A DNA stretch of 64,000 nt, from the NCBI GenBank assembly GCA_964057225.1, contig OZ059897.1, positions 186,001 through 250,000 of the forward strand. The letters are read 5' to 3'. The DNA is from Auanema rhodensis (lineage: Eukaryota > Nematoda > Chromadorea > Rhabditida > Rhabditidae). Positions 35,101 to 49,842 of the stretch are shown here, piece by piece; positions within the stretch are counted from its first letter, which is position 1; every line of letters begins with the position of its first letter. The position numbers were made by a program, and so were the translations under genes. Below the pieces are notes generated by a model. That model was not told the DNA's origin, searched no databases, and saw nothing but the letters and a program-made list of their open reading frames with translations.

Positions 35101-37557
35101 GCCTTGAAAAAAGGAATCTAAAAACATCTACTTTTTGCTAAATTATTTTGAAATTTTTCGAAAAAATTTTTGTCAAAATGTTTTTGGAAGCATTGTTGAG
35201 TGTACATGGAAACTCAACATACACTAATGCATCATTTTTCAAACGATCATAACTAATTTTTGTATTAAGCGTTTCTCAATGTAGTATAGTGCATTCGATG
35301 CGGATTTTTAAGCTGCGTCGATCTCTGTTATCAGATTTGCGCTAGCTTAAAAATGCACCGAGATATCAACTGATATAAGTTCACACTTATATCCTCGATT
35401 TTCACCCTGAAGGAATAATTTTTTCGTTGAATAACATTGTCCATCATCTTTGCCTTGAAAAAAGGAATCTAAAAACATCTACTTTTTGCTAAATTATTTT
35501 GAAATTTTTCGAAAAAATTTTTGTCAAAATGTTTTTGGAAGCAATATTGAGTGTACATGGAAACTCAACATACACTAATGCATCATTTTTCAAACGATCA
35601 TAACTAATTTTTGTATTAAGCCTTTCTCAATGTAGTATAGTGCATTCGATGCGGATTTTTAAGCTGCGTCGATCTCTGTTATCAGATTTGCGCTAGCTTA
35701 AAAATGCACCGAGATATCAACTGATATAAGTTCACACTTATATCCTCGATTTTCACCCTGAAGAATTAATTTTTTCGTTGAATAACATTGTCCATCGTCT
35801 TTGCCTTGAATAAAGGAATCTAAAAACATCTACTTTTTGCTAAATTATTTTGAAATTTTTCGAAAAAATTTTTGTCAAAATGTTTTTGGAAGCAATGTTG
35901 AGTGTACATGGAAACTCAACATACACTAATGCATCATTTTTCAAACGATCATAACTAATTTTTGTATTAAGCGTTTCTCAATGTAGTATAGTGCATTCGA
36001 TGCGGATTTTTAAGCTGCGTCGATCTGTGTTATCAGATTTGCGCTAGCTTAAAAATGCACCGAGATATCAACTGATATAAGTTCACACATATATCCTCGA
36101 TTTTCACCCTGAAGAATTAATTTTTTCGTTGAATAACATTGTCCATCGTCTTTGCCTTGAAAAATGGAATCTAAAAACATCTACTTTTTGCTAAATTATT
36201 TTGAAATTTTTCGAAAAAATTTTTGTCAAAATGTTTTTGGAAGCATTGTTGAGTGTACATGGAAACTCAACATACACTGATGCTTCATTTTTCAAAGGAT
36301 CATAACTAATTTTTGTATTAAGCGTTTCTCAATGTAGTATAGTGCATTCGATGCGGATTTTTAAGCTGCGTCGATCTGTGTAATCAGATTTGCGCTAGCT
36401 TAAAAATGCACCGAGATATCAACTGATATATGTTCACACTTATATCCTCGATTTTCACCCTGAAGAATTAATTTTTTCGTTGAATAACATTGTCCATCGT
36501 CTTTGCCTTAAATAAAGGAATCTAAAAACATCTACTCTTTGCTAAATTATTTTGAAATTTTTCGAAAAAATTTTTGTCAAAATGTTTTTGGAAGCAATGT
36601 TGAGTGTACATGGAAACTCAACATACACTAATGCATCATTTTTCAAACGATCATAACTAATTTTTGTATTAAGCGTTTCTCAATGTAGTATAGTGCATTC
36701 GATGCGGATTTTTAAGCTGCGTCGATCTGTGTTATCAGATTTGCGCTAGCTTAAAAATGCACCGAGATATCAACTGATATAAGTTCACACTTATATCCTC
36801 GATTTTCACCCTGAAGGAATAATTTTTTCGTTGAATAACATTGTCCATCGTCTTTGCCTTGAAAAAAGGAATCTAAAAACATCTACTTTTTGCTAAATTA
36901 TTCTGAAATTTTTCGAAAAAATTTTTGTCAAAATGTTTTTAGAAGCATTGTTGAGTGTACATGGAAACTCAACATACACTAATGCATCATTTTTCAAAGG
37001 ATCATAACTAATTTTTGTATTAAGCGTTTCTCAATGTAGTATAGTGCATTCGATGCGGATTTTTAAGCTGCGTCGATCTGTGTTATCAGATTTGCGCTAG
37101 CTTAAAAATGCACCGAGATATCAACTGATATAAGTTCACACTTATATCCTCGATTTTCACCCTGAAGGAATAATTTTTTCGTTGAATAACATTGTCCATC
37201 ATCTTTGCCTTGAAAAAAGGAATCTAAAAACATCTACTTTTTGCTAAATTATTTTGAAATTTTTCGAAAAAATTTTTGTCAAAATGTTTTTGGAAGCAAT
37301 GTTGAGTGTACATGGAAACTCAACATACACTAATGCATCATATTTCAAACGATCATAACTAATTTTTGTATTAAGCGTTTCTCAATGTAGTATAGTGCAT
37401 TCGATGCGGATTTTTAAGCTGCGTCGATCTGTGTTATCAGATTTGCGCTAGCTTAAAAATGCACCGAGATATCAACTGATATAAGTTCACACTTATATCC
37501 TCGATTTTCACCCTGAAGAATTAATTTTTTCGTTGAATAACATTGTCCATCGTCTTT
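35101..37557 (+). repeat. Copy of the 24571-27378 block with one monomer lost (monomers 101-107)
   Basis: Monomers 101-106 follow 71-76 at an offset of 30 monomers (10530 bp): 'gatctctg'/'catcatc', 'gcctttctc', 'gaataaagg', 'cactgatgcttc', 'tactctttgc' and 'tttttagaag'. Monomer 106 ends in 'catcatc' like 77, and 107 ('catatttcaaac') equals 78, so one monomer was lost by fusion of 76 and 77. Monomer 103 lacks the 'gcgcattttcaaac' of monomer 73. Monomer 102 has a private 'caatattg'. Confidence 0.8.
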
Positions 37558-40014
37558 GCCTTGAATAAAGGAATCTAAAAACATCTACTTTTTGCTAAAT
37601 TATTTTGAAATTTTTCGAAAAAATTTTTGTCAAAATGTTTTTGGAAGCAATGTTGAGTGTACATGGAAACTCAACATACACTAATGCATCATTTTTCAAA
37701 CGATCATAACTAATTTTTGTATTAAGCGTTTCTCAATGTAGTATAGTGCATTCGATGCGGATTTTTAAGCTGCGTCGATCTGTGTTATCAGATTTGCGCT
37801 AGCTTAAAAATGCACCGAGATATCAACTGATATAAGTTCACACATATATCCTCGATTTTCACCCTGAAGAATTAATTTTTTCGTTGAATAACATTGTCCA
37901 TCGTCTTTGCCTTGAAAAATGGAATCTAAAAACATCTACTTTTTGCTAAATTATTTTGAAATTTTTCGAAAAAATTTTTGTCAAAATGTTTTTGGAAGCA
38001 TTGTTGAGTGTACATGGAAACTCAACATACACTGATGCTTCATTTTTCAAAGGATCATAACTAATTTTTGTATTAAGCGTTTCTCAATGTAGTATAGTGC
38101 ATTCGATGCGGATTTTTAAGCTGCGTCGATCTGTGTAATCAGATTTGCGCTAGCTTAAAAATGCACCGAGATATCAACTGATATATGTTCACACTTATAT
38201 CCTCGATTTTCACCCTGAAGAATTAATTTTTTCGTTGAATAACATTGTCCATCGTCTTTGCCTTAAATAAAGGAATCTAAAAACATCTACTTTTTGCTAA
38301 ATTATTTTGAAATTTTTCGAAAAAATTTTTGTCAAAATGTTTTTGGAAGCATTGTTGAGTGTACATGGAAACTCAACATACACTAATGCATCATTTTTCA
38401 AACGATCATAACTATTTTTTGTATTAAGCGTTTCTCAATGTAGTATAGTGCATTCGATGCGGATTTTTAAGCTGCGTCGATCTGTGTTATCAGATTTGCG
38501 CTAGCTTAAAAATGCACCGAGATATCAACTGATATAAGTTCACACTTATATCCTCGATTTTCACCCTGAAGGAATAATTTTTTCGTTGAATAACATTGTC
38601 CATCGTCTTTGCCTTGAAAAAAGGAATCTAAAAACATCTACTTTTTGCTAAATTATTTTGAAATTTTTCGAAAAAATTTTTGTCAAAATGTTTTTGGAAG
38701 CATTGTTGAGTGTACATGGAAACTCAACATACACTAATGCATCATTTTTCAAACGATCATAACTAATTTTTGTATTAAGCGTTTCTCAATGTAGTATAGT
38801 GCATTCGATGCGGATTTTTAAGCTGCGTCGATCTGTGTTATCAGATTTGCGCTAGCTTAAAAATGCACCGAGATATCAACTGATATAAGTTCACACATAT
38901 ATCCTCGATTTTCACCCTGAAGAATTAATTTTTTCGTTGAATAACATTGTCCATCGTCTTTGCCTTGAAAAAAGGAATCTAAAAACATCTACTTTTTGCT
39001 AAATTATCTTGAAATTTTTCGAAAAAATTTTTGTCAAAATGTTTTTGGAAGCAATGTTGAGTGTACATGGAAACTCAACATACACTAATGCATCATTTTT
39101 CAAACGATCATAACTAATTTTTGTATTAAGCGTTTCTCAATGTAGTATAGTGCATTCGATGCGCATTTTCAAACTGCGTCGATCTGTGTTATCAGATTTG
39201 CGCTAGCTTAAAAATGCACCGAGATATCAACTGATATAAGTTCACACATATATCCTCGATTTTCACCCTGAAGAATTAATTTTTTCGTTGAATAACATTG
39301 TCCATCGTCTTTGCCTTGAAAAATGGAATCTAAAAACATCTACTTTTTGCTAAATTATTTTGAAATTTTTCGAAAAAATTTTTGTCAAAATGTTTTTGGA
39401 AGCATTGTTGAGTGTACATGGAAACTCAACATACACTGATGCTTCATTTTTCAAAGGATCATAACTAATTTTTGTATTAAGCGTTTCTCAATGTAGTATA
39501 GTGCATTCGATGCGGATTTTTAAGCTGCGTCGATCTGTGTAATCAGATTTGCGCTAGCTTAAAAATGCACCGAGATATCAACTGATATATGTTCACACTT
39601 ATATCCTCGATTTTCACCCTGAAGAATTAATTTTTTCGTTGAATAACATTGTCCATCGTCTTTGCCTTAAATAAAGGAATCTAAAAACATCTACTTTTTG
39701 CTAAATTATTTTGAAATTTTTCGAAAAAATTTTTGTCAAAATGTTTTTGGAAGCATTGTTGAGTGTACATGGAAACTCAACATACACTAATGCATCATTT
39801 TTCAAACGATCATAACTATTTTTTGTATTAAGCGTTTCTCAATGTAGTATAGTGCATTCGATGCGGATTTTTAAGCTGCGTCGATCTGTGTTATCAGATT
39901 TGCGCTAGCTTAAAAATGCACCGAGATATCAACTGATATAAGTTCACACTTATATCCTCGATTTTCACCCTGAAGGAATAATTTTTTCGTTGAATAACAT
40001 TGTCCATCGTCTTT
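37558..40014 (+). repeat. Tetramer duplication tract (monomers 108-114)
   Basis: Monomers 109-110 (37909-38610) recur as 113-114 (39313-40014), an offset of 1404 bp. The first of each pair carries 'cactgatgcttc' and 'gtgtaatcag'; the second carries 'aactattttttg' (A156T), a change not seen elsewhere in the window. Monomer 112 combines 'attatcttg' with the stem-breaking 'gcgcattttcaaac' of monomers 56 and 73. Confidence 0.75.
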
Positions 40015-42120
40015 GCCTTGAAAAAAGGAATCTAAAAACATCTACTTTTTGCTAAATTATTTTGAAATTTTTCGAAAAAATTTTTGTCAAAATGTTTTTG
40101 GAAGCATTGTTGAGTGTACATGGAAACTCAACATACACTAATGCATCATTTTTCAAACGATCATAACTAATTTTTGTATTAAGCGTTTCTCAATGTAGTA
40201 TAGTGCATTCAATGCGGATTTTTAAGCTGCGTCGATCTGTGTTATCAGATTTGCGCTAGCTTAAAAATGCACCGAGATATCAACTGATATAAGTTCACAC
40301 TTATATCCTCGATTTTCACCCAGAAGAATTAATTTTTTCGTTGAATAACATTGTCCATCGTCTTTGCCTTGAAAAATGGAATCTAAAAACATCTACTTTT
40401 TGCTAAATTATTTTGAAATTTTTCGAAAAAATTTTTGTCAAAATGTTTTTGGAAGCAATGTTGAGTGTACATGGAAACTCAACATACACTAATGCATCAT
40501 TTTTCAAACGATCATAACTAATTTTTGTATTAAGCGTTTCTCAATGTAGTATAGTGCATTCGATGCGGATTTTTAAGCTGCGTCGATCTGTGTTATCAGA
40601 TTTGCGCTAGCTTAAAAATGCACCGAGATATCAACTGATATAAGTTCACACATATATCCTCGATTTTCACCCTGAAGAATTAATTTTTTCGTTGAATAAC
40701 ATTGTCCATCGTCTTTGCCTTGAAAAAAGGAATCTAAAAACATCTACTTTTTGCTAAATTATCTTGAAATTTTTCGAAAAAATTTTTGTCAAAATGTTTT
40801 TGGAAGCAATGTTGAGTGTACATGGAAACTCAACATACACTAATGCATCATTTTTCAAACGATCATAACTAACTTTTGTATTAAGCGTTTCTCAATGTAG
40901 TATAGTGCATTCGATGCGGATTTTTAAGCTGCGTCGATCTGTGTTATCAGATTTGCGCTAGCTTAAAAATGCACCGAGATATCAACTGATATAAGTTCAC
41001 ACTTATATCCTCGATTTTCACCCTGAAGGAATAATTTTTTCGTTGAATAACATTGTCCATCGTCTTTGCCTTGAAAAAAGGAATCTAAAAACATCTACTT
41101 TTTGCTAAATTATTTTGAAATTTTTCGAAAAAATTTTTGTCAAAATGTTTTTGGAAGCATTGTTGAGTGTACATGGAAACTCAACATACACTAATGCATC
41201 ATTTTTCAAACGATCATAACTAATTTTTGTATTAAGCGTTTCTCAATGTAGTATAGTGCATTCGATGCGGATTTTTAAGCTGCGTCGATCTGTGTTATCA
41301 GATTTGCGCTAGCTTAAAAATGCACCGAGATATCAACTGATATAAGTTCACACTTATATCCTCGATTTTCACCCAGAAGAATTAATTTTTTCGTTGAATA
41401 ACATTGTCCATCGTCTTTGCCTTGAGAAATGGAATCTAAAAACATCTACTTTTTGCTAAATTATTTTGAAATTTTTCGAAAAAATTTTTGTCAAAATGTT
41501 TTTGGAAGCAATGTTGAGTGTACATGGAAACTCAACATACACTAATGCATCATTTTTCAAACGATCATAACTAATTTTTGTATTAAGCGTTTCTCAATGT
41601 AGTATAGTGCATTCGATGCGGATTTTTAAGCTGCGTCGATCTGTGTTATCAGATTTGCGCTAGCTTAAAAATGCACCGAGATATCAACTGATATATGTTC
41701 ACACTTATATCCTCGATTTTCACCCTGAAGAATTAATTTTTTCGTTGAATAACATTGTCCATCGTCTTTGCCTTAAATAAAGGAATCTAAAAACATCTAC
41801 TTTTTGCTAAATTATTTTGAAATTTTTCGAAAAAATTTTTGTCAAAATGTTTTTGGAAGCAATGTTGAGTGTACATGGAAACTCAACATACACTAATGCA
41901 TCATTTTTCAAACGATCATAACTAATTTTTGTATTAAGCGTTTCTCAATGTAGTATAGTGCATTCGATGCGGATTTTTAAGCTGCGTCGATCTGTGTTAT
42001 CAGATTTGCGCTAGCTTAAAAATGCATCGAGATATCAACTGATATAAGTTCACACTTATATCCTCGATTTTCACCCTGAAGGAATAATTTTTTCGTTGAA
42101 TAACATTGTCCATCGTCTTT
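40015..42120 (+). repeat. Transition to right-hand family (monomers 115-120)
   Basis: The markers 'cccagaag' (115, 118) and 'catcgag' (120) first appear here and become frequent to the right. Monomers 112 and 117 share 'attatcttg'. Monomers 115-117 and 118-119 follow a similar order. Monomer 115 has a private 'gcattcaatgcgg', and 119 has a rare 'gagaaatgg' head. Confidence 0.7.
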
Positions 42121-45100
42121 GCCTTGAAAAAAGGAATCTAAAAACATCTACTTTTTGCTAAATTATTTTGAAATTTTTCGAAAAAATTTTTGTCAAAATG
42201 TTTTTGGAAGCATTGTTGAGTGTACATGGAAACTCAACATACACTAATGCATCATTTTTCAAACGATCATAACTAATTTTTGTATTAAGCGTTTCTCAAT
42301 GTAGTATAGTGCATTCGATGCGGATTTTTAAGCTGCGTCGATCTCTGTTATCAGATTTGCGCTAGCTTAAAAATGCACCGAGATATCAACTGATATAAGT
42401 TCACACTTATATCCTCGATTTTCACCCTGAAGGAATAATTTTTTCGTTGAATAACATTGTCCATCATCTTTGCCTTGAAAAAAGGAATCTAAAAACATCT
42501 ACTTTTTGCTAAATTATTTTGAAATTTTTCGAAAAAATTTTTGTCAAAATGTTTTTGGAAGCAATGTTGAGTGTACATGGAAACTCAACATACACTAATG
42601 CATCATTTTTCAAACGATCATAACTAATTTTTGTATTAAGCGTTTCTCAATGTAGTATAGTGCATTCGATGCGGATTTTTAAGCTGCGTCGATCTGTGTT
42701 ATCAGATTTGCGCTAGCTTAAAAATGCACTGAGATATCAACTGATATAAGTTCACACTTATATCCTCGATTTTCACCCTGAAGGAATAATTTTTTCGTTG
42801 AATAACATTGTCCATCATCTTTGCCTTGAAAAAAGGAATCTAAAAACATCTACTTTTTGCTAAATTATTTTGAAATTTTTCGAAAAAATTTTTGTCAAAA
42901 TGTTTTTGGAAGCAATGTTGAGTGTACATGGAAACTCAACATACACTAATGCATCATTTTTCAAACGATCATAACTAATTTTTGTATTAAGCGTTTCTCA
43001 ATGTAGTATAGTGCATTCGATGCGGATTTTTAAGCTGCGTCGATCTGTGTTATCAGATTTGCGCTAGCTTAAAAATGCACCGAGATATCAACTGATATAA
43101 GTTCACACTTATATCCTCGATTTTCACTCTGAAGAATTAATTTTTTCGTTGAATAACATTGTCCATCGTCTTTGCCTTGAATAAAGGAATCTAAAAACAT
43201 CTACTTTTTGCTAAATTATTTTGAAATTTTTCGAAAAAATTTTTGTCAAAATGTTTTTGGAAGCAATGTTGAGTGTACATGGAAACTCAACATACACTAA
43301 TGCATCATTTTTCAAACAATCATAACTAATTTTTGTATTAAGCGTTTCTCAATGTAGTATAGTGCATTCGATGCGGATTTTTAAGCTGCGTCGATCTGTG
43401 TTATCAGATTTGCGCTAGCTTAAAAATGCACCGAGATATCAACTGATATAAGTTCACACTTATATCCTCGATTTTCACCCTGAAGAATTAATTTTTTCGT
43501 TGAATAACATTGTCCATCGTCTTTGCCTTAAATAAAGGAATCTAAAAACATCTACTTTTTGCTAAATTATTTTGAAATTTTTCGAAAAAATTTTTGTCAA
43601 AATGTTTTTGGAAGCAATGTTGAGTGTACATGGAAACTCAACATACACTAATGCATCATTTTTCGAACGATCATAACTAATTTTTGTATTAAGCGTTTCT
43701 CAATGTAGTATAGTGCATTCGATGCAGATTTTTAAGCTGCGTCGATCTGTGTTATCAGATTTGCGCTAGCTTAAAAATGCATCGAGATATCAACTGATAT
43801 AAGTTCACACTTATATCCTCGATTTTCACCCTGAAGGAATAATTTTTTCGTTGAATAACATTGTCCATCGTCTTTGCCTTGAAAAAAGGAATCTAAAAAC
43901 ATCTACTTTTTGCTAAATTTTTTTGAAATTTTTCGAAAAAATTTTTGTCAAAATGTTTTTGGAAGCATTGTTGAGTGTACATGGAAACTCAACATACACT
44001 AATGCATCATTTTTCAAACGATCATAACTAATTTTTGTATTAAGCGTTTCTCAATGTAGTATAGTGCATTCGATGCGGATTTTTAAGCTGCGTCGATCTC
44101 TGTTATCAGATTTGCGCTAGCTTAAAAATGCACCGAGATATCAACTGATATAAGTTCACACTTATATCCTCGATTTTCACCCTGAAGGAATAATTTTTTC
44201 GTTGAATAACATTGTCCATCGTCTTTGCCTTAAATAAAGGAATCTAAAAACATCTACTTTTTGCTAAATTATTTTGAAATTTTTCGAAAAAATTTTTGTC
44301 AAAATGTTTTTGGAAGCAATGTTGAGTGTACATGGAAACTCAACATACACTAATGCATCATTTTTCAAACGATCATAACTAATTTTTGTATTAAGCGTTT
44401 CTCAATGTAGTATAGTGCATTCGATGCGGATTTTTAAGCTGCGTCGATCTGTGTTATCAGATTTGCGCTAGCTTAAAAATGCACCGAGATATCAACTGAT
44501 ATAAGTTCACACTTATATCCTCGATTTTCACCCTGAAGAATTAATTTTTTCGTTGAATAACATTGTCCATCGTCTTTGCCTTGAATAAAAAAATCTAAAA
44601 ACATCTACTTTTTGCTAAATTATTTTGAAATTTTTCGAAAAAATTTTTGTCAAAATGTTTTTGGAAGCAATGTTGAGTGTACATGGAAACTCAACATACA
44701 CTAATGCATCATTTTTCAAACGATCATAACTAATTTTTGTATTAAGCGTTTCTCAATGTAGTATAGTGCATTCGATGCGGATTTTTAAGCTGCGTCGATC
44801 TGTGTTATCAGATTTGCGCTAGCTTAAAAATGCATCGAGATATCAACTGATATAAGTTCACACTTATATCCTCGATTTTCACCCTGAAGGAATAATTTTT
44901 TCGTTGAATAACATTGTCCATCGTCTTTGCCTTGAAAAAAGGAATCTAAAAACATCTACTTTTTGCTAAATTATTTTGAAATTTTTCGAAAAAATTTTTG
45001 TCAAAATGTTTTTGGAAGCATTGTTGAGTGTACATGGAAACTCAACATACACTAATGCATCATTTTTCAAACGATCATAACTAATTTTTGTATTAAGCGT

Positions 45101-47736
45101 TTCTCAATGTAGTATAGTGCATTCGATGCGGATTTTTAAGCTGCGTCGATCTCTGTTATCAGATTTGCGCTAGCTTAAAAATGCACCGAGATATCAACTG
45201 ATATAAGTTCACACTTATATCCTCGATTTTCACCCTGAAGGAATAATTTTTTCGTTGAATAACATTGTCCATCGTCTTTGCCTTGAATAAAGGAATCTAA
45301 AAACATCTACTTTTTGCTAAATTATTTTGAAATTTTTCGAAAAAATTTTTGTCAAAATGTTTTTGGAAGCAATGTTGAGTGTACATGGAAACTCAACATA
45401 CACTAATGCATCATTTTTCAAACGATCATAACTAATTTTTGTATTAAGCGTTTCTCAATGTAGTATAGTGCATTCGATGCGGATTTTTAAGCTGCGTCGA
45501 TCTGTGTTATCAGATTTGCGCTAGCTTAAAAATGCACCGAGATATCAACTGATATAAGTTCACACTTATATCCTCGATTTTCACCCTGAAGAATTAATTT
45601 TTTCGTTGAATAACATTGTCCATCGTCTTTGCCTTGAATAAAAAAATCTAAAAACATCTACTTTTTGCTAAATTATTTTGAAATTTTTCGAAAAAATTTT
45701 TGTCAAAATGTTTTTGGAAGCAATGTTGAGTGTACATGGAAACTCAACATACACTAATGCATCATTTTTCAAACGATCATAACTAATTTTTGTATTAAGC
45801 GTTTCTCAATGTAGTATAGTGCATTCGATGCGGATTTTTAAGCTGCGTCGATCTGTGTTATCAGATTTGCGCTAGCTTAAAAATGCACCGAGATATCAAC
45901 TGATATAAGTTCACACTTATATCCTCGATTTTCACCCTGAAGAATTAATTTTTTCGTTGAATAACATTGTCCATCGTCTTTGCCTTGAATAAAGGAATCT
46001 AAAAACATCTACTTTTTGCTAAATTATTTTGAAATTTTTCGAAAAAATTTTTGTCAAAATGTTTTTGGAAGCAATGTTGAGTGTACATGGAAACTCAACA
46101 TACACTAATGCATCATTTTTCAAACGATCATAACTAATTTTTGTATTTAGCGTTTCTCAATGTAGTATAGTGCATTCGATGCGGATTTTTAAGCTGCGTC
46201 GATCTGTGTTATCAGATTTGCGCTAGCTTAAAAATGCACCGAGATATCAACTGATATAAGTTCACACTTATATCCTCGATTTTCACCCTGAAGAATTAAT
46301 TTTTTCGTTGAATAACATTGTCCATCGTCTTTGCCTTGAATGAAAAAATCTAAAAACATCTACTTTTTGCTAAATTATTTTGAAATTTTTCGAAAAAATT
46401 TTTGTCAAAATGTTTTTGGAAGCAATGTTGAGTGTACATGGAAACTCAACATACACTAATGCATCATTTTTCAAACGATCATAACTAATTTTTGTATTAA
46501 GCGTTTCTCAATGTAGTATAGTGCATTCGATGCGGATTTTTAAGCTGCGTCGATCTGTGTTATCAGATTTGCGCTAGCTTAAAAATGCACCGAGATATCA
46601 ACTGATATAAGTTCACACTTATATCCTCGATTTTCACCCTGAAGGAATAATTTTTTCGTTGAATAACATTGTCCATCGTCTTTGCCTTGAAAAAAGGAAT
46701 CTAAAAACATCTACTTTTTGCTAAATTATTTTGAAATTTTTCGAAAAAATTTTTGTCAAAATGTTTTTGGAAGCAATGTTGAGTGTACATGGAAACTCAA
46801 CATACACTAATGCATCATTTTTCAAACGATCATAACTAATTTTTGTATTAAGCGTTTCTCAATGTAGTATAGTGCATTCGATGCGGATTTTTAAGCTGCG
46901 TCGATCTGTGTTATCAGATTTGCGCTAGCTTAAAAATGCACCGAGATATCAACTGATATAAGTTCACACTTATATCCTCGATTTTCACCCTGAAGGAATA
47001 ATTTTTTCGTTGAATAACATTGTCCATCGTCTTTGCCTTGAATAAAGGAATCTAAAAACACCTACTTTTTGCTAAATTATTTTGAAATTTTTCGAAAAAA
47101 TTTTTGTCAAAATGTTTTTGGAAGCAATGTTGAGTGTACATGGAAACTCAACATACACTAATGCATCATTTTTCAAACGATCATAACTAATTTTTGTATT
47201 GAGCGTTTCTCAATGTAGTATAGTGCATTCGATGCGGATTTTTAAGCTGCGTCGATCTGTGTTATCAGATTTGCGCTAGCTTAAAAATGCACCGAGATAT
47301 CAACTGATATAAGTTCACACTTATATCCTCGATTTTCACCCTGAAGAATTAATTTTTTCGTTGAATAACATTGTCCATCGTCTTTGCCTTGAAAAAAGAA
47401 ATCTAAAAACATCTACTTTTTGCTAAATTATTTTGAAATTTTTCGAAAAAATTTTTGTCAAAATGTTTTTGGAAGCATTGTTGAGTGTACATGGAAACTC
47501 AACATACACTAATGCATCATTTTTCAAACGATCATAACTAATTTTTGTATTAAGCGTTTCTCAATGTAGTATAGTGCATTCGATGCGGATTTTTAAGCTG
47601 CGTCGATCTGTGTTATCAGATTTGCGCTAGCTTAAAAATGCACCGAGATATCAACTGATATAAGTTCACACTTATATCCTCGATTTTCACCCTGAAGAAT
47701 TAATTTTTTCGTTGAATAACATTGTCCATCGTCTTT
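42121..47736 (+). repeat. Relatively uniform tract with a trimer duplication (monomers 121-136)
   Basis: Most monomers are near consensus. Monomers 125-127 (43525-44577) and 128-130 (44578-45630) share the series 'catcgag', 'gatctctg' and plain, a 1053-bp duplication. Heads vary among 'gaaaaaagg', 'gaataaagg' and 'gaataaaaa'. Private single changes include 'caaacaatc' (124), 'tttcgaacg' and 'gatgcagatt' (125), an all-T form of m45 (126) and 'tatttagcg' (132). Monomer 135 introduces 'tattgagcg' with 'cacctac', a pair seen again in monomer 181. Confidence 0.75.
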
Positions 47737-49842
47737 GCCTTGAAAAAAGAAATCTAAAAACATCTACTTTTTGCTAAATTATTTTGAAATTTTTCGAAAA
47801 AATTTTTGTCAAAATGTTTTTGGAAGCATTGTTGAGTGTACATGGAAACTCAACATACACTAATGCATCATTTTTCAAACGATCATAACTAATTTTTGTA
47901 TTAAGCGTTTCTCAATGTAGTATAGTGCATTCGATGCGGATTTTTAAGCTGCGTCGATCTGTGTTATCAGATTTGCGCTAGCTTAAAAATGCACCGAGAT
48001 ATCAACTGATATAAGTTCACACTTATATCCTCGATTTTCACCCAGAAGAATTAATTTTTTCGTTGAATAACATTGTCCATCGTCTTTGCCTTGAAAAATG
48101 GAATCTAAAAACATCTACTTTTTGCTAAATTATTTTGAAATTTTTCGAAAAAATTTTTGTCAAAATGTTTTTGGAAGCAATGTTGAGTGTACATGGAAAC
48201 TCAACATACACTAATGCATCATTTTTCAAACGATCATAACTAATTTTTGTATTAAGCGTTTCTCAATGAAGTATAGTGCATTCGATGCGGATTTTTAAGC
48301 TGCGTCGATCTGTGTTATCAGATTTGCGCTAGCTTAAAAATGCACCGAGATATCAACTGATATATGTTCACACTTATATCCTCGATTTTCACCCTGAAGA
48401 ATTAATTTTTTCGTTGAATAACATTGTCCATCGTCTTTGCCTTAAATAAAGGAATCTAAAAACATCTACTTTTTGCTAAATTATTTTGAAATTTTTCGAA
48501 AAAATTTTTGTCAAAATGTTTTTGGAAGCAATGTTGAGTGTACATGGAAACTCAACATACACTAATGCATCATTTTTCAAACGATCATAACTAATTTTTG
48601 TATTAAGCGTTTCTCAATGTAGTATAGTGCATTCGATGCGGATTTTTAAGCTGCGTCGATCTGTGTTATCAGATTTGCGCTAGCTTAAAAATGCATCGAG
48701 ATATCAACTGATATAAGTTCACACTTATATCCTCGATTTTCACCCTGAAGGAATAATTTTTTCGTTGAATAACATTGTCCATCGTCTTTGCCTTGAAAAA
48801 AGGAATCTAAAAACATCTACTTTTTGCTAAATTATTTTGAAATTTTTCGAAAAAATTTTTGTCAAAATGTTTTTGGAAGCATTGTTGAGTGTACATGGAA
48901 ACTCAACATACACTAATGCATCATTTTTCAAACGATCATAACTAATTTTTGTATTAAGCGTTTCTCAATGTAGTATAGTGCATTCGATGCGGATTTTTAA
49001 GCTGCGTCGATCTCTGTTATCAGATTTGCGCTAGCTTAAAAATGCACCGAGATATCAACTGATATAAGTTCACACTTATATCCTCGATTTTCACCCTGAA
49101 GGAATAATTTTTTCGTTGAATAACATTGTCCATCATCTTTGCCTTGAAAAAAGGAATCTAAAAACATCTACTTTTTGCTAAATTATTTTGAAATTTTTCG
49201 AAAAAATTTTTGTCAAAATGTTTTTGGAAGCAATGTTGAGTGTACATGGAAACTCAACATACACTAATGCATCATTTTTCAAACGATCATAACTAATTTT
49301 TGTATTAAGCGTTTCTCAATGTAGTATAGTGCATTCGATGCGGATTTTTAAGCTGCGTCGATCTGTGTTATCAGATTTGCGCTAGCTTAAAAATGCACCG
49401 AGATATCAACTGATATAAGTTCACACTTATATCCTCGATTTTCACCCTGAAGGAATAATTTTTTCGTTGAATAACATTGTCCATCATCTTTGCCTTGAAA
49501 AAAGGAATCTAAAAACATCTACTTTTTGCTAAATTATTTTGAAATTTTTCGAAAAAATTTTTGTCAAAATGTTTTTGGAAGCAATGTTGAGTGTACATGG
49601 AAACTCAACATACACTAATGCATCATTTTTCAAACGATCATAACTAATTTTTGTATTGAGCGTTTCTCAATGTAGTATAGTGCATTCGATGCGGATTTTT
49701 AAGCTGCGTCGATCTGTGTTATCAGATTTGCGCTAGCTTAAAAATGCACCGAGATATCAACTGATATAAGTTCACACTTATATCCTCGATTTTCACCCTG
49801 AAGAATTAATTTTTTCGTTGAATAACATTGTCCATCGTCTTT
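47737..49842 (+). repeat. Hexamer higher-order repeat, copy 1 (monomers 137-142)
   Basis: Order of markers: 'gaaaaaaga' head with 'cccagaag' (137); T182A 'gaagtatag' with 'atatg' (138); 'gccttaaat' with 'catcgag' (139); 'gatctctg' with 'catcatc' (140); 'catcatc' (141); 'tattgagcg' (142). Monomers 137-141 are matched by 143-147 at an offset of 2106 bp. Confidence 0.8.
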